NCBI GenBank assembly: GCA_006937955.1
Contig: SSNP01000006.1
Span: forward strand, 1,520,656 to 1,584,655
Direction of reading: 5' to 3'
DNA from: Pachypanchax playfairii
Lineage: Eukaryota > Chordata > Actinopteri > Cyprinodontiformes > Aplocheilidae
Length of the DNA stretch: 64,000 nucleotides
The notes beneath the pieces were generated by a model. It saw only the letters and a list, made by a program, of their open reading frames with translations. It was not told the DNA's origin and searched no databases. The position numbers and the translations under genes were made by a program. This document shows, in pieces, positions 25,310 through 37,800 of this stretch (position 1 is the stretch's first letter; each line of letters begins with the position of its first letter).

Positions 25310-28300
25310 GTTTAAAGAAATAAATCCTTATTTATAGCAGCGTCTGAAGATGATCAGATATTTAAATATGCAGATCTGGTTATATTACTCATCGCTTTGG
25401 GCCTTAATAACGAAACATTGTTGTTTAAATAGCCGGTCAAGCTGCTGGATCTGAGCTGATGGGAACGGAAACCATAAACACAGAGGAAGAACGTTATTAT
25501 TCTGTCTATGGCTCAAAGTCAGTCCGTCCAGTCGTCGAGCCTGAACACAATACAAAACAACTTTCTAACATTATTCATCAAGAGTCAAAAGCTTCTGTTC
25601 GGGACCACAAACCTCTGCTGTGTTTTCTGCCTTTTGCTAACGACTTTTACCAAGACGACACAGCAGCTCAGTGAAGCCCTGCAGTAAAACTACACTGCCC
25701 CCTGGTGGCGGGGACCTGGAAGTGCAACCGGACTGAGCGCTCAATACTGGAAAACAGATCTGTGTGAGAGGTTTTTATTCCAGTTGGCGCACTAAAAACT
25801 GAGACATCTCGGAGTAACTTTGCGGCATTAAATAAAAGAATGTATCACAGTGAAATTAAGCTTTCAATTTTCTTGGGATTTAAAGTGAAAGCTAACTATT
25901 TTGGGCTGTCTTGAACATTGAAAAATAGGCCAAGGGCTTTCAGCTATTTTATTTAACTAAATGGGACAGTGACCATGATGTTGACTTTTTTATGTGATAA
26001 AATATGAGCTGAGGGGATTTGGGATTTTGTGCAGCCTGATAGTTGTTCCCGTTTAGCTGGGACAAGGATTTGTGTGCTGTCAGGACGAGTTATGTATGAG
26101 AAGCAGCTGAAGTTGGTGTGGAAATCTTATTCATCTGGTAATTTGTGGTTTGTCTCTGAAGTTGTGTCACTTAGCACAACTAAGACAAGCTTATTTTGCG
26201 TAAAGTCTTCAAAAAGAGGCGTCAGACATTTTTATCCTTCAGCACTGTAAAGCAGCAGATGGTGAAAAGACTTAAAGGTCAAACCTGAAAAGGTCAGCGA
26301 CAAAGTACAGTGACAGCGGTATTTGTACAAACTGTTTTTAAAGTCAGGTTAGCACTAATCACATCCCTCTCGAGTCATTTGGTCCAAAAAGGCTGCATAT
26401 GGCGCTTTTTTTTTTTCCTTTTTTTTTAATAGTTGATAACACTTTATTTTTAAAGCTGAGATACATGTAGGTTTGCATTTCTTCCTGGTAAAATAGTCAT
26501 GTTAAGATTTGTTTACCAGTGAGCTCAAGCTGAGAACCTTCTCAAATATTTAAACTTAAAAAGTTTGTGAATGTCAACATGTCATTCTGTAAACATGTAA
26601 TTTCTGTTGAAAACAGGTGAAACAAAGTCTAAAGATGTGAAGAAAAGTTATTAATTTGGGACATATAGGTGAAATATTTTGAATTTTTTATGGTTTCCTT
26701 TATGGAAGTATATTTCCTGCCTTATCTTTCATGGTATTCTCTCAAATTTAAGAGTCTTTAAGACAGAAGTGTACCTGTATTTGTTTTTACATTCAGGTGT
26801 AATTTTACTGTCTTTTTATTAGACTGTATGTGTTAAGTATTTAAACATGCATTTGCAGGATGTTGCATCTTTCCTCCATGGATGATTGGTCCTGATGACA
26901 CAATTCACACTCCTCCAAAGAGTGTGAAACATTTAAATGCACCCACGTCACAAAGTCGCACATCAGCACTTACAAACAAGCATGAATGCACAACTGTTCA
27001 CAAGTGTGCCATGTAGCTGCTTTGCACGTTTTTTTATCTTAAAGGTCTAATTTCCATTTAAGAGTGAGTGGCTGATGAGAGCAGAGGAAGGAAGGAGAAA
27101 GGAAGACGATGCAAAATGGACAGATGGACTCAAATTACTTTAAACACAAATAGTTTGGCATTTCAAATGATGAGGCTACTTAACAGCAGTGAGTCCAACA
27201 CATGCTGAATGTGTTTGATTGTGATCATACAACTATAAACATAATCCACAATCTTAAAAACACCTGAGAGAACAGCTCAAACCAGAAGCTACGGGAGATG
27301 ACTTATGATGTAAGTAGCATTTATCATTAAGATGTTTGGTTTGATCTCTGGGGATTGAGCTTGTTTTTCCAGCAACCACAAATACATCTTACTGAGAGCC
27401 ACATAAATTAATTTATAACACGTAGCTCCTCCTCTGCTGCCATCCCGTAAGAGACTGACATTTCTGCACTGACATATCAGAGTTTGGACAAATTAAGATG
27501 TCTGTGTCCTAAAAATAAAAGCATTTTGTTATATTTAAAAATCAAATGCATTGAATCATTTTGAAATTCCACATTTTGTCATTTCACTGAATTCTGGAAA
27601 CATTTAAATATTGTTTGCGTAGTGCATTTGTGTAGAAAGTCGTTATGTCTTCTGGGTTCTCACTGCTGTGGGAGGAGATTTTTGTTTTTAGTTTGTATAT
27701 TGAACAGATCTCCGACCCCATGCTCAGAGCCGGCCCCAAGCATAAGCAGCTGCTTTAAGTTGTTCTGTTGTTGAGAAAGAGACATTTTATTTATGTACAT
27801 TTTCTCAATTATCCTGCTTTATTCGTATTCATTAGCCTTCAGAAGTTAATTTACTTTAATATACCAACTTGATGAATGTGTACGACCTCTTAATCTTCCT
27901 AATCAACTCGCTCTCTTTCAAAAGCATCACAGTACTAATTAGCAATAATTTGCACCTTCTGACAGGAACTTCATTTTGTCTTTAAATTTGCCTGATCTGT
28001 TAAACACATTTTGGTCACCTAACTGTCTCTCTTTTTTTTATCACACTAACATTAAAATGACATAATTGATTGATTCAGTTGTGGTGATGGTATTTCTCTG
28101 CCTTTAGCCAAAATCTTTCAAAATTAATCAGGTAAGTCATGCTTTTTGAGTGATTGTGTGTATTTATGAAAACCAGTATACATCCACACATTCATCAAAG
28201 TCAGTTAACAACATGAAGTTTTAAAACAAAGCTGCTAATTTGCTTCAGTTATGTCAATTAGTCATGCTGTATGTGTCCCTTTTCAAGATTAGTCCTTTCG

Positions 28301-29530
28301 TCTTCCTTTTCTCTATAAATTCTTCATCTCTCTCCTCTTTTTATTATTCAACTCCTTCCCTCCCTCCAGCCATTTACATGGTGTAGATTACAATAAAAAC
28401 AAGCTTAATGGGCAGTAATAAATCATAGTTTGACTGCTGCGCCACGCGGCATCAATTCTGTCAAGCTGTTGTGTTCACTAATCATCAGGAGCTCATTACT
28501 GCAAATGACGGCTGTATAAAAAGTATTAATGTCTCTTTTCTACATAGATGTCTGGTGGTTTGTGCTCATTAAAGTCGGGATAAACATGAGCTTTAATTCT
28601 GTTTTTGTAGGTAAAGTCTCACAAACTCAACATCCATCAGCATGTAGTCTCAGAAATTCTTGATTTTTAAAAGATTTCAATAAACCCTTTTTTAATTTGA
28701 AAATCCAAATTGAGAGAGACATAATGCATGTTAAGTTACAAATACACTTAAAAAAACTACTGCAAAAAATACAAAAAATAAAGTATAGAAAGCGTAGAAA
28801 AGGAAAATATAGAAATTTTCCAATTAATCATTCTGCAGAAACACTATTTCTGGCTGCTACATGAACATATTCACCAAAAATTTGTTATATGTGCTGCCTG
28901 GTAACAGGTCGCAAGAAGCCTGTCAAGGTTCAATGAATTTATAGCACAAGGCAACAAGCGAAGCACTGCTCATCAACTAAAGCAAAGGGATTAAATATGT
29001 TTGAGGTCATTAAATGACACAGAGAACAGCAGGAGATTAAAAAGGAGTGTGACAAGCCAGAGGGAGAAAGATAAGAAAGCAATTTATAGTGGGTATCAAA
29101 ACATATTAGGAAGGAGGATGTCTGCTTTACAAAAAAGAGCTAAATTAGATCAAGACACAGGATTCTTCTGCAGAATTTGAGTTTTTCTCTCAGCTTTCAG
29201 GGAACACCTGTTCAGAGGTGCCTCCAAGCATTTAAAATGGGTTTGTCCAAACCAAAGCAGCATATGAATGTAGGGGTTTGTGCAATGTGCTTGCATATTT
29301 TCATTCACATGTACGAAAGTCATGAGAAAAACAAATTTCATATTTTCCCAACAGGACATTGAACTTCTGTTGAACTGTTATTAGAAGACACTTTGCTTTA
29401 AAATGTTATTTAAAAAAACTTTTTAAAAAGTTATAGGGCGTGTAAAATTCTGATAATTTACTATAAATTCATAATATATTAGTCTGTTTTTTTTCACAAG
29501 ATATTAAAAATTAAAAGCAAACGTCTTGTG
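25310..29530. other. Intergenic region between the minus-strand gene and thumpd2
   Basis: About 4.2 kb with no recognised gene. It probably includes the promoter and noncoding first exon of the - strand gene within the first few hundred bases, a CTCF-like motif at 25695-25708 and a conserved-looking noncoding block near 28375-28530. TMEM178A lies near thumpd2 in human; I see no trace of it here. Confidence 0.6.
25695..25708 (-). promoter_or_regulatory. CTCF-like motif
   Basis: The + strand reads CTGCCCCCTGGTGG, the exact reverse complement of the core CTCF consensus CCACCAGGGGGCAG. It sits about 400 bases upstream of the start codon of the - strand gene, in a locally GC-rich patch. Binding is inferred from the motif only; similar strings also occur in some fish repeats. 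Confidence 0.5.
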
Positions 29531-29534
29531 CGTA

Positions 29535-29554
29535 TGACGTATTTCCGCTTCCGG
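29535..29554 (+). promoter_or_regulatory. thumpd2: thumpd2 proximal promoter motifs (CRE-like and ETS)
   Basis: TGACGTAT (CRE-like, 29535-29542) is followed at once by CGCTTCCGG (inverse ETS/GABP site, 29546-29554), about 100 bases before the start codon. Paired sites of this kind are typical of housekeeping promoters without a TATA box. Confidence 0.5.
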
Positions 29555-29642
29555 TGTAAACGTTGGATTTCCAGAGTAAAACGAAAGCGACATAAACAAA
29601 CCATTTGTGACAATTGTATTTGTTGAGGATTGTTTTTAACAA

Positions 29643-29651
29643 ATGAAATGA
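29643..29651 (+). promoter_or_regulatory. thumpd2: Minimal upstream ORF overlapping the thumpd2 start
   Basis: ATGAAATGA encodes Met-Lys-stop and its stop overlaps the chosen thumpd2 ATG at 29648. A third ATG in another frame follows at 29652. Whether the uORF is in the message depends on the transcription start, which is not known. Confidence 0.4.
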
Positions 29652-32600
29652 ATGAAATTAGAAATGTCGGGTGTGTTCGGTATTACTGCACCGCCGGTAA
29701 TGGAATGGAGCCGTTTTTAGTTGACGAAGTTAAAAGAAAGTTGTCAGCTGAAGACGTGAGTATGTGTTAGCATGGTGCAAAAACAAATCAGACCACAATA
29801 TATTTACAGAACAATGTGTGAAAGCCAGAAACTTTTATCTCGACAACGTTTTATATCTCTGATATCTGCCATGTTTGAATTTAATTCAGAGCAGCAGGCC
29901 GGATGGTAACAGCTTTAAATGCGATACAAATCTTTCTAAATAAGAAATTCTATTTTCAGAGTTTGTTTCATTTAACTTTCAGTTAATAACGCTGTTTAAA
30001 AATTCTTAAATGTGTGTCTTTTTGTGTTTCCAGGTATGTCAGATTTCAGGTAAAGTGTTGTTCAGCTCCTCTGCATCAGTTGAAAGAGTCACTAACCTGA
30101 AAGCTGCAGAGAGACTTTTTCTGCTGTTGAAGCAAGACTCGCCTTTGAGGCTGTCTGTCCACACGAGTCCAGGTACTGTCCTGTCATAAAAACCATGCAA
30201 AGCGTTATACACCAGATGTATCTCCACACTCATGTTTATACATTTGATATAAATGAAGGAATAGCGAAACAAAGTCATTATCATTCTGTGTTAATAACCA
30301 CTTTTGTACTGAATTCTGTTCTGTGATATTTAAAGCAAAGGTTTCGTCTGTGCTTCAATCCAGACTGTTGAGTGACAGAAATCAGTGGACACGTGCTGTA
30401 ATGACATGGAGCCGCCTGCAGGGGGAGCTGGCAGCCAGCAGAATCACAGAGAAAGACTCAAGTGTTCCTATAGGGGCAAAAAGGAAAATCCAAGAGAAGA
30501 GAGGGGTTGAGGAGCAGGAAAAAGAGATGTGTCTTGTAGAATTTAGAAAACGTGCACAAGAGCCAAGGGAGAATAAAAGGCTCAGGATTGATGAACGGAA
30601 TCAAATATGGACACAGCAAAATGATAGAGAAGTGAAAGAAGACAGCGGGATTCCTGACGTCAGTGTTGTGAATGACGTAGAGAAAAGAGAGTCTCCTGAA
30701 AAAGATAAAACCAAAGATGGGGAGAAAAATGGAGCAAATGTTCATGACAGTGAATTTGATCGTTTAACAAAAAGGATGGAGCCCAATACAGGAAGCTGCA
30801 GCAGGAAGATGAATGACCTAGGAGTTAATTTTTCATCACAAAACATGGAAAATGGTAAGATCATGGAAACTGAAGTGATGACTGCTGAATACAAAGATAA
30901 GACATTACTGTAAGGGTTAAACCAGAGTTCTCTCTTTGTTTCTCAGTCACATTTAGGATTAACTGCAAATGCAGTGGATCGCTATCCAGATGTTTCGGTG
31001 CTCAGGTAACAAAACCCTTAAATAGTGAGATTTCTTCTTCCTATTCATCTTATTTGTGGAATATTATTATACTAAAACAAAAATATACATTGAATTGTAA
31101 TTACTTGTTATTGAGAAAAACTAACAAAATCATAAAATGGTTAATTTCTATACATAATCTAATAATGATGTGTACAGGAGGTAAACAAAGTGATGGGTGC
31201 AGGTCTGTGCAGACTATTGGGCTGGAAGTCTGATCTAAAGAATCCACAGTTGGAGGTAAACCTTGTTGTTTTCTTTTTCTTTTAATGGGTCATTTACTGT
31301 GTCTCTAACTGCCATTTTTAAAATCAGCACTCAGACACACAGTTTCCCCCCTTTCTATATAAATCCAACATAACTGTTACATGTTCTATTTTTTTTGGTA
31401 GATTAATGTCTATTTAAGTGACGACTACTGCCTGCTGGGAATCCCACTAACCAGGTATCAGACACTGTTTCTGATATTTGAAACTTATTATTCTGCTACT
31501 TTTGTTCCAGTCATTTGGAGAACATTTCTATATACAACACAATGCTAAATAGGATTTCTTTTTCTGTTTTGTGCCTTTTTTAAATGTAACCTTGAATTAT
31601 GCATCAAATTATGATAATAAGAATAATAATAGAAGACGTTTAATTTATTTTTGTTGAGTATAAAAATTCTTCATCGTGTGGATTTAACTGATTTGAAAAG
31701 CAAAGATAAATGATGGTGCTTTCTATTTCTCTCAGTACTCCTCTGGCGACCCGCAGTTATATTAAAACTACAGGTCTGAGGGCTACCATAGCCTGGGCCA
31801 TGGCCTCACTGGCTCAGATACAGGTCTGAACACTCCTGCTGGATCCCTCATCCCCTATTCTTTTTCTTTTATTTTAGCATTTAGATATTTGTATTATTTT
31901 GTGCATAATTGTGTTTATTTGTGCAAACACAGCTGTTTTTTATATATTTTTGTTTGTTGTAGTTTCTCCCTTAAAAAAAAAGTCTTGTTCATTGTGACCC
32001 TTCAGCTGCATCAAGCTCCATTTATTTTCAGATTGTTATAAAGTTACTCTGCAGTAACAGTTGCACTACCTGTGTTTTTAATACACTGGGATCTTTCTGC
32101 TGTTTCTCAGCCCGGTTCCTGTGTAGTTGATCCAATGTGTGGAGTGGGAACCATCTTAATAGAAGCTGCACAAGAACACGAGGTCAGAGCACAAATCTGA
32201 ACTTTAAATATAGTACTGTTCTTTAACTGGTTCTTTCACGTGTGTCTGTGTTATTTACTTCACACATTAATGAACATATTTCAGAATGTTTTGTGTTTGA
32301 TATCTAAATAATATTTTATTAATCCCTGAAGGGAAATTACACAATTAGATATAAGATTCTGTTTGCTTTGATTTTATGATAATATGATCTGCATCTGTCA
32401 TTCCAGGCTGCCTGTTTTCTGGGTGTGGACAATGACGATGCACAGCTGCAGAAGGCTAGTGAAAACATGGATTTTGCAAAGTTGGGAAGCAGAGTACATC
32501 TTCTGAAAGCCTCATCTGAAGGTAGGAAACCTGCATAAGTGATGAATCATAAAGCTTTTTTACATTACTGCTTTTCAAACATACAGACAAAGATGTTTGA

Positions 32601-33324
32601 ATTATTCAGGTGGAGCAACATGTCGTTACTGTTTTTGTTTTGATTCCTCTGTAGTGTATTAAATTACTTCTTTGCATGTTTGTCCTGTTGTGTGTGGACA
32701 GTGTTGCCTCTTCCCAGCGCCAGTGTGGATGCTGTGATCTGTGACATGCCGTTTGGCAGAAAGTTTGACACCAAAATAAACATGGCTGCCAAGCTTCCAC
32801 TCATCCTCTGTGAGATGGAAAGGTTTGAAACACATTAGATCAGTTTCATGTGTTCGTTTTAGATTTTGGTAATAAACGATGTATTCTTTACTTTTTGTGG
32901 CTGTCAACTGTTCAGAATTCATTGACAAGATATTTTATTTTTACAAAACTGTTCAAATGAAATTGAAAGATGTGTTTAATTTAAGAATAATTTAAGACAT
33001 GTTTGTTTATCTAGAGTCCTCTGCGTTGGCGGCACCCTGGTTGTTCTCCTGAGTCCTCAGCTGTCTGCTCTCCTGAAAAAACTCATGATAGAAAAACACA
33101 TTGATCCAACATCCAAACAAGAAGCAAAACCTCAAACTGAAATACAAAACTGCCATTTTTCTTCTGCAGAACATCAGATTTTCCAGAACCACTTAAGTGC
33201 CAAATCCTCATTCACCGGGGAAAGAGAGTTTAAGTTGTCGTCTCTGAAGCATCAAACAACTCTCAGAGTCAGCTTGGGAGCAATAGACGGTCTCATTCAT
33301 AAATATGTTAAAATACAAATTTGA
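29648..33324 (+). CDS. thumpd2: THUMP domain-containing protein 2 (RNA guanosine N2-methyltransferase)
   Basis: Complete gene, 553 aa (human about 503). Exons: 29648-29755, 30034-30172, 30336-30854, 30947-31005, 31178-31255, 31402-31454, 31736-31823, 32111-32182, 32407-32521, 32702-32822, 33015-33324; all AG/GT, total 1662 nt in frame. The start was chosen because this frame gives RYYCTAGNGMEPFLVDEV, matching the conserved N terminus. Exon 3 (residues 83-255) is a Lys/Glu-rich, probably disordered insert. The THUMP region follows (about 256-348, ending SYIKTTGLRATIAWAMASLA). The Rossmann-fold SAM-binding motif is VDPMCGVGT at 354-362 and the catalytic-loop motif is DMPFG at 425-429. Known for the family: with TRMT112, THUMPD2 makes m2G in the U6 snRNA, in the nucleus. 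Both key motifs are intact, so activity is expected. Confidence 0.95.
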
Positions 33325-33346
33325 TTAGTGAATGTGGAAGTTGCAA

Positions 33347-33417
33347 ATTAAAAAATGTGTAAATATTTAATGTTGTTAAAAGTTAGAATTGTAAGATCTT
33401 TGAAAATTTGGATTAAA
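33347..33417 (+). terminator. thumpd2: Candidate poly(A) signals of thumpd2
   Basis: No AATAAA follows the stop closely. Two ATTAAA variants at 33347-33352 and 33412-33417 are the best candidates, giving a 3' UTR of roughly 50-110 bases. Confidence 0.4.
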
Positions 33418-33468
33418 ATATTCAGCCAAAGTATGTTTCAGACTCCGGTTTCCTTCCACAAACCAAAA

Positions 33469-33930
33469 GAGTGTGTGTGTGTGGGGGGGAGGGGGGGGGT
33501 TGTATTTCTGACCTCCTGGGGACCCGTTTCCTGACTTTTACTATCTTTCTGGGGTCCGAGGGTTCTTGTGGGGACCGAAGCCTGGTCCCCATGGGGGGGA
33601 ATCCCCTTTTTAGGGTTAGGGGTTAGGTTTATAGGTATGGTGTGAATAGAGTTTTAGTTAGTCTTAGGGTTAGTTATAGATCAGTAATGGTTAAGGTTAG
33701 TAAAAGGGTTTGGGTTAGGTATAAAGCTAGTTACTAAAATCAATGGAAGTCAATGGACGGTCCCCATAAGGATACCAAAACAAACGTGTGTGTGTGTAGT
33801 TGTACATCTATGTGTGGCCCTGTGATGGTCTGGCAACCTGTTCAGGTGTAGCCCCGCCTCTCGCCCAATGACCGCTGGAGATAGACACCAGCTCAATGCA
33901 ACCCTGAACAAGAAGTTGGTTTAGATAACT
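33469..33930. repeat. GT/G-rich tract followed by two teleost interspersed repeat segments
   Basis: A GT run passes into a G-rich tract (about 33483-33500). Then comes a segment with GGTTCTTGTGGGGACC, TTAGGGTTAGGGG and TCAATGGAAGTCAATGGACG, of a kind common in fish genomes, ending in another GT run. From about 33815 the sequence GGCCCTGTGATGGTCTGGCA and CCCGCCTCTCGCCCAATGAC is the 3' part of a very common teleost SINE-like repeat. It fills most of the thumpd2-map4k3 gap. Confidence 0.7.
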
Positions 33931-34700
33931 TGCAATTTTTCTGTTTATTATTTTTAAAACTGTTTTTAAGTTTGATATTTTTCATGATAAGAAGAAAAGT
34001 GTTTGAATTTGAGGATTTTATCTCTTTGAAAATAACAAAATATTATTCATACATCAGCAAAACAAGATAAAGTTGGAACATTGGGGTATATAATGTTTTG
34101 GGGTGCTGTATTAACTGATTCTTTAGAGCTCTGAACATACAGTATTTCTCAAAATGACCCATTTCTGGGATGTTTTTCATACCAGACATGACCTGCTTCC
34201 AGTTTACCTAATTATATCAGGTCATGTGCCTACAGTTTTATCATTTTTAAGTTCGTAATAGGTGATAAAGAGTGACTAAATGACATTCTGGAAAGTTTTT
34301 GATTGTAGGACTTCTGCTTTGCCTATTAATGACTCTGAGCTGAGGTTCATAGTTTTACCATCTGCTGCTGCTTTAGCCCTTCTTAGCCCAGTTTTGCACT
34401 AAAGGGCCAAACATGACAACATGCAGCTTAATGTTTTCATTCATTTCCTTTTCTTCATACTGTCTGTTTTTGTTGCTTGAATATTATAATATTCAGCTTT
34501 ATTGTCATTGGATGATTACATCAATATAATCAAAGCTATCATTGGATTACATATAAAATGTTTCCAAATAGGCTATGTGTGTGTTATAAAAGGCAATAAA
34601 AATAATGATCTTTAATATATTTAATCACAACTTGAGTCAAAGTTGTTCGCACATATTTTAAAAATTAAAGGCTTCATCTTTGACCCACCAAAGAGGGAAC
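33931..34700. other. Short intergenic region before map4k3
   Basis: AT-rich sequence with no recognised gene or repeat. The map4k3 promoter probably begins at the right end, where the sequence turns GC-rich. Confidence 0.6.
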
Positions 34701-34714
34701 GCCATGAAATCCTT

Positions 34715-34726
34715 TGCGCATGCGCC
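34715..34726 (+). promoter_or_regulatory. map4k3: NRF-1 site in the map4k3 promoter
   Basis: TGCGCATGCGCC matches the NRF-1 consensus YGCGCAYGCGCR at almost every base and lies about 130 bases before the map4k3 start codon, in a GC-rich patch without a clear TATA box. Out-of-frame ATGs at 34743 and 34788 may act as upstream starts if transcribed. Confidence 0.6.
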
Positions 34727-34854
34727 TTGCGCTGTTGACGCCATGTTTGAGCTACAGTGGATTCGGGCTGGGATATTTTGACGCCGTATGTTTTTCTTAA
34801 AATATCAGTTTTCGTACATTACAGGGGTTCGTCAACCGTGCGCGACTGGAAACG

Positions 34855-37800
34855 ATGAACTCCAGTGTCGACCTGTCCAGGCGGAATCCGCAGGAGGATT
34901 TCGAGCTGATCCAGCGGATAGGAAGCGGCACATACGGAGATGTGTACAAGGTAAAAACTGCAATGAAGGAAGCTTGAACACAGTTCCATTATCGGACACT
35001 GACTCGTTAGGCAATATGTATACTTTTCCCATCTGTCTGTATTTTTTAAAATAAGAAATATAATGTATTTGTAGCTAAACATTTGTTGTTTCTACAACAA
35101 ACATCAGCCTGTTATTAGTCATAGATAAAGGGTATGTATTCTTACCGTCATTGTGTCTATTGTTGGATACTGCAAATATTTTTCTCCGTTTTATTTAGTG
35201 AAAGCCAACAATTCCTTGACAGTATAAACATTGATGCAAAGGTTATTGTGAACATCTAACCAAATAAAAAAAGTTACGGGATCTGAAAAATAACTACTGA
35301 TCATGGCTAACGGTAACTGCGATTGTTTACTGCTTGCTAGCTTGCTGTCCGACAACGGACGCAGCTATCCTGTTAGCATAAAGAAGCTAACCTGGCGCTT
35401 TACTGTATCGTGGGAACATTTTGAAAAAATATCAACAAGCAGTGGTTTGGTACGTGTACAGAAACACCGAAAGGAATAGAAACTATGTTTCTTCACAAAA
35501 AACATAACTTTTATCAAGTTTCGTGAAATATGTTTAAAAATGTACTGCTTTAGCCCTGGCGGAGATTGACAGCTGCCTGGCTGGAGAAAAACTGTAACCG
35601 AAGCTTTCAGTGCAGCGTGAGCTATAAAAACATTAATTTCATTCTTTTACGTAATTTAACATCAGTACGAAACACTAAGGATCTTGTATGTTCATTTCTG
35701 TATGGACTATTCGATGGAAAGTGCTAGAGCTGTTGAGTTTCGGTGCTTGTTGTGTTCAAGGCCCTGCGTTGGGAGACACTCTGGGATCCAAACTGGGAGG
35801 CAGTTCCGTAGACGAACAACTCCAAATCCCAAAACATCCACATCACACTGTTTTTATTCCATGTCTCATACAGCCAATTGCCAAAAGCTATCAGTAGTTT
35901 GGCAACATTTAAAACGCAAAAACAAATGTTGTCATGCAGGATAAGTTAGCTATACATTAATCTCTGGATAGATTCAGGTTCTACAAGTTTACTGTGTTCT
36001 CAGCATAAAGATTCATAAACGGTGTTATTCCTCTGTAAGTTATTTTTAATTTAAGTTATTTTAAACTATTGTGATCACCCTACTTGGTTGATTTGTTCAG
36101 GTTGATCTTTGTATAGTTTTTCTGTCAGATTATGCAGGAGAATTATCCTCTCAAGTTGTTTGTTTTGGATGATTATTTAGGTTTGTCTTGTATAATGTCT
36201 AATGTGCTGCATTGCTTGTTTCCAATCAAAGTGCAGTATCTTGCCATGTTTGAGGCTGATAGCTCTGGCAGAATATCTTCAGCAGGCCTGCAGCTGAGAG
36301 CTGAGTCTCCTGCCAAACCTGTCCCAAACAGTACACAGCTGATTTATGTGTACTTGTATACTTCTAAAACAATCACAGGCAGTGGAAAAATCATTCCTCT
36401 GTTCACAAGCAAAGACAGATTTGTGAAAGCAAATGCTCTTTTCTTGGCGATAGTGAACGTTTCCATTGATAAGACTAGTTTAAAGACTTACTGGAACACG
36501 ATTTGGTTTATTTTAATAACAGACTTGCAGAAGGTCAGTGCTCCAACCTGAAACTGTTGGATTAAAGGATGTGCTTCTAAGCACACCAGGGTGTTTGGTA
36601 AGCCTCATGATGCCTATATTTGGTTCTACTACAGTGTAAAAAAGTGTGGCTGGGTTTGGAATGTTTGAGCAGGAAACAAAGCATGATCTCTGCTAGCTTG
36701 TTTTCTCTTCTGTTTGTAGTCCCGTCTGTCTGTGATGGTAGCTGAAGAAGGGAGGGGATTGGCTAATATGGGGGACAGGCCCTCTGACCGCCATATCACA
36801 GATTTGGGCCTCTAAAGAATTTGCCCCAGGGGGGAATTGGTTCTCGCCTTTAAACAGTGGTTCCAGATTTCATTAAGCTGATAGCAGTGCTTGTAAGCAC
36901 ATAGAAACTAATATTTCTAAATTTGCCATATAGACTGTAAACTCATTTTTTTCTTTCACAAGTTCAGTTCAGAATTTAATTCTTTTCTTTCTGTTAAAAT
37001 TTTAACTACATTGGGAAGCAGCGGTTTAGTTTAACTCTTCCCTCCTGTTACCTGAAGCTGTTAAACTCAACACAGCATGCTTTAATTTTACCAGTTTAAT
37101 CACACCACAATGCTACAAAGCAGAAATAAGAACTATATACATGACTTGGACAAAGTTGGTGTTCTCTCACAGCTGTTAAATCCTCCATCTGTATTGATTT
37201 GTCACTTTATGGGGTGGAGCAGTGAAACCACTATGCTCCCATTTTGCATTTCCCACATTATCATTTAGACACATTGAAAATGGCTTAAATAAAGGCAAGT
37301 ATCAACTTGACATATTGCTCTGAAATCACAATAACTTGCTCCAGAGGTATTACTGCTATATCTGTCTTTACTTGTTGTGCTGCATAAAACTGAGGCCAGA
37401 TATTTGCAACCACGCAGGAGGATTGCATGATCACTTTTTTGTTGTACCTTTTGATAAAAGAAACTTTAATCAGTCAACAAGCCGATCTTTGTATCATTAT
37501 GTGGTTTAAGAACCTACCAATCATCTAAGACATCATTAAAACTTCATGTAGGGGTTGAGGATCGGTGTAGTGCCCTTTAATCTTTACTTTACTTTATTCC
37601 TGACTGGATAAGTGTGTATTGTTCTTTTGATGGTCACCTGTCATAAAATTAACAATGCTAAAGGATCTTATCAGCTTGCTTAAGTCATAATAATTGGTTT
37701 TGTCTGTACATTTAACGTGTATGAAAACATTGATTTCCCTACTAATTCTAAATGTTGTACGGGTTGTTTTCCTGTTCCAGACCTTACCATGCACAGCTGA

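Noticed and set aside
30458..30745. 95-codon - strand frame
   Set aside because: Antisense of thumpd2 exon 3.
33605..33625. Telomere-like TTAGGGTTAGGGG
   Set aside because: Only two imperfect units inside a common interspersed repeat; not an interstitial telomere array.
36132..36551. 139-codon open frame in map4k3 intron 1
   Set aside because: Starts and ends without splice sites, has no recognisable domain and AT-driven composition; likely chance.
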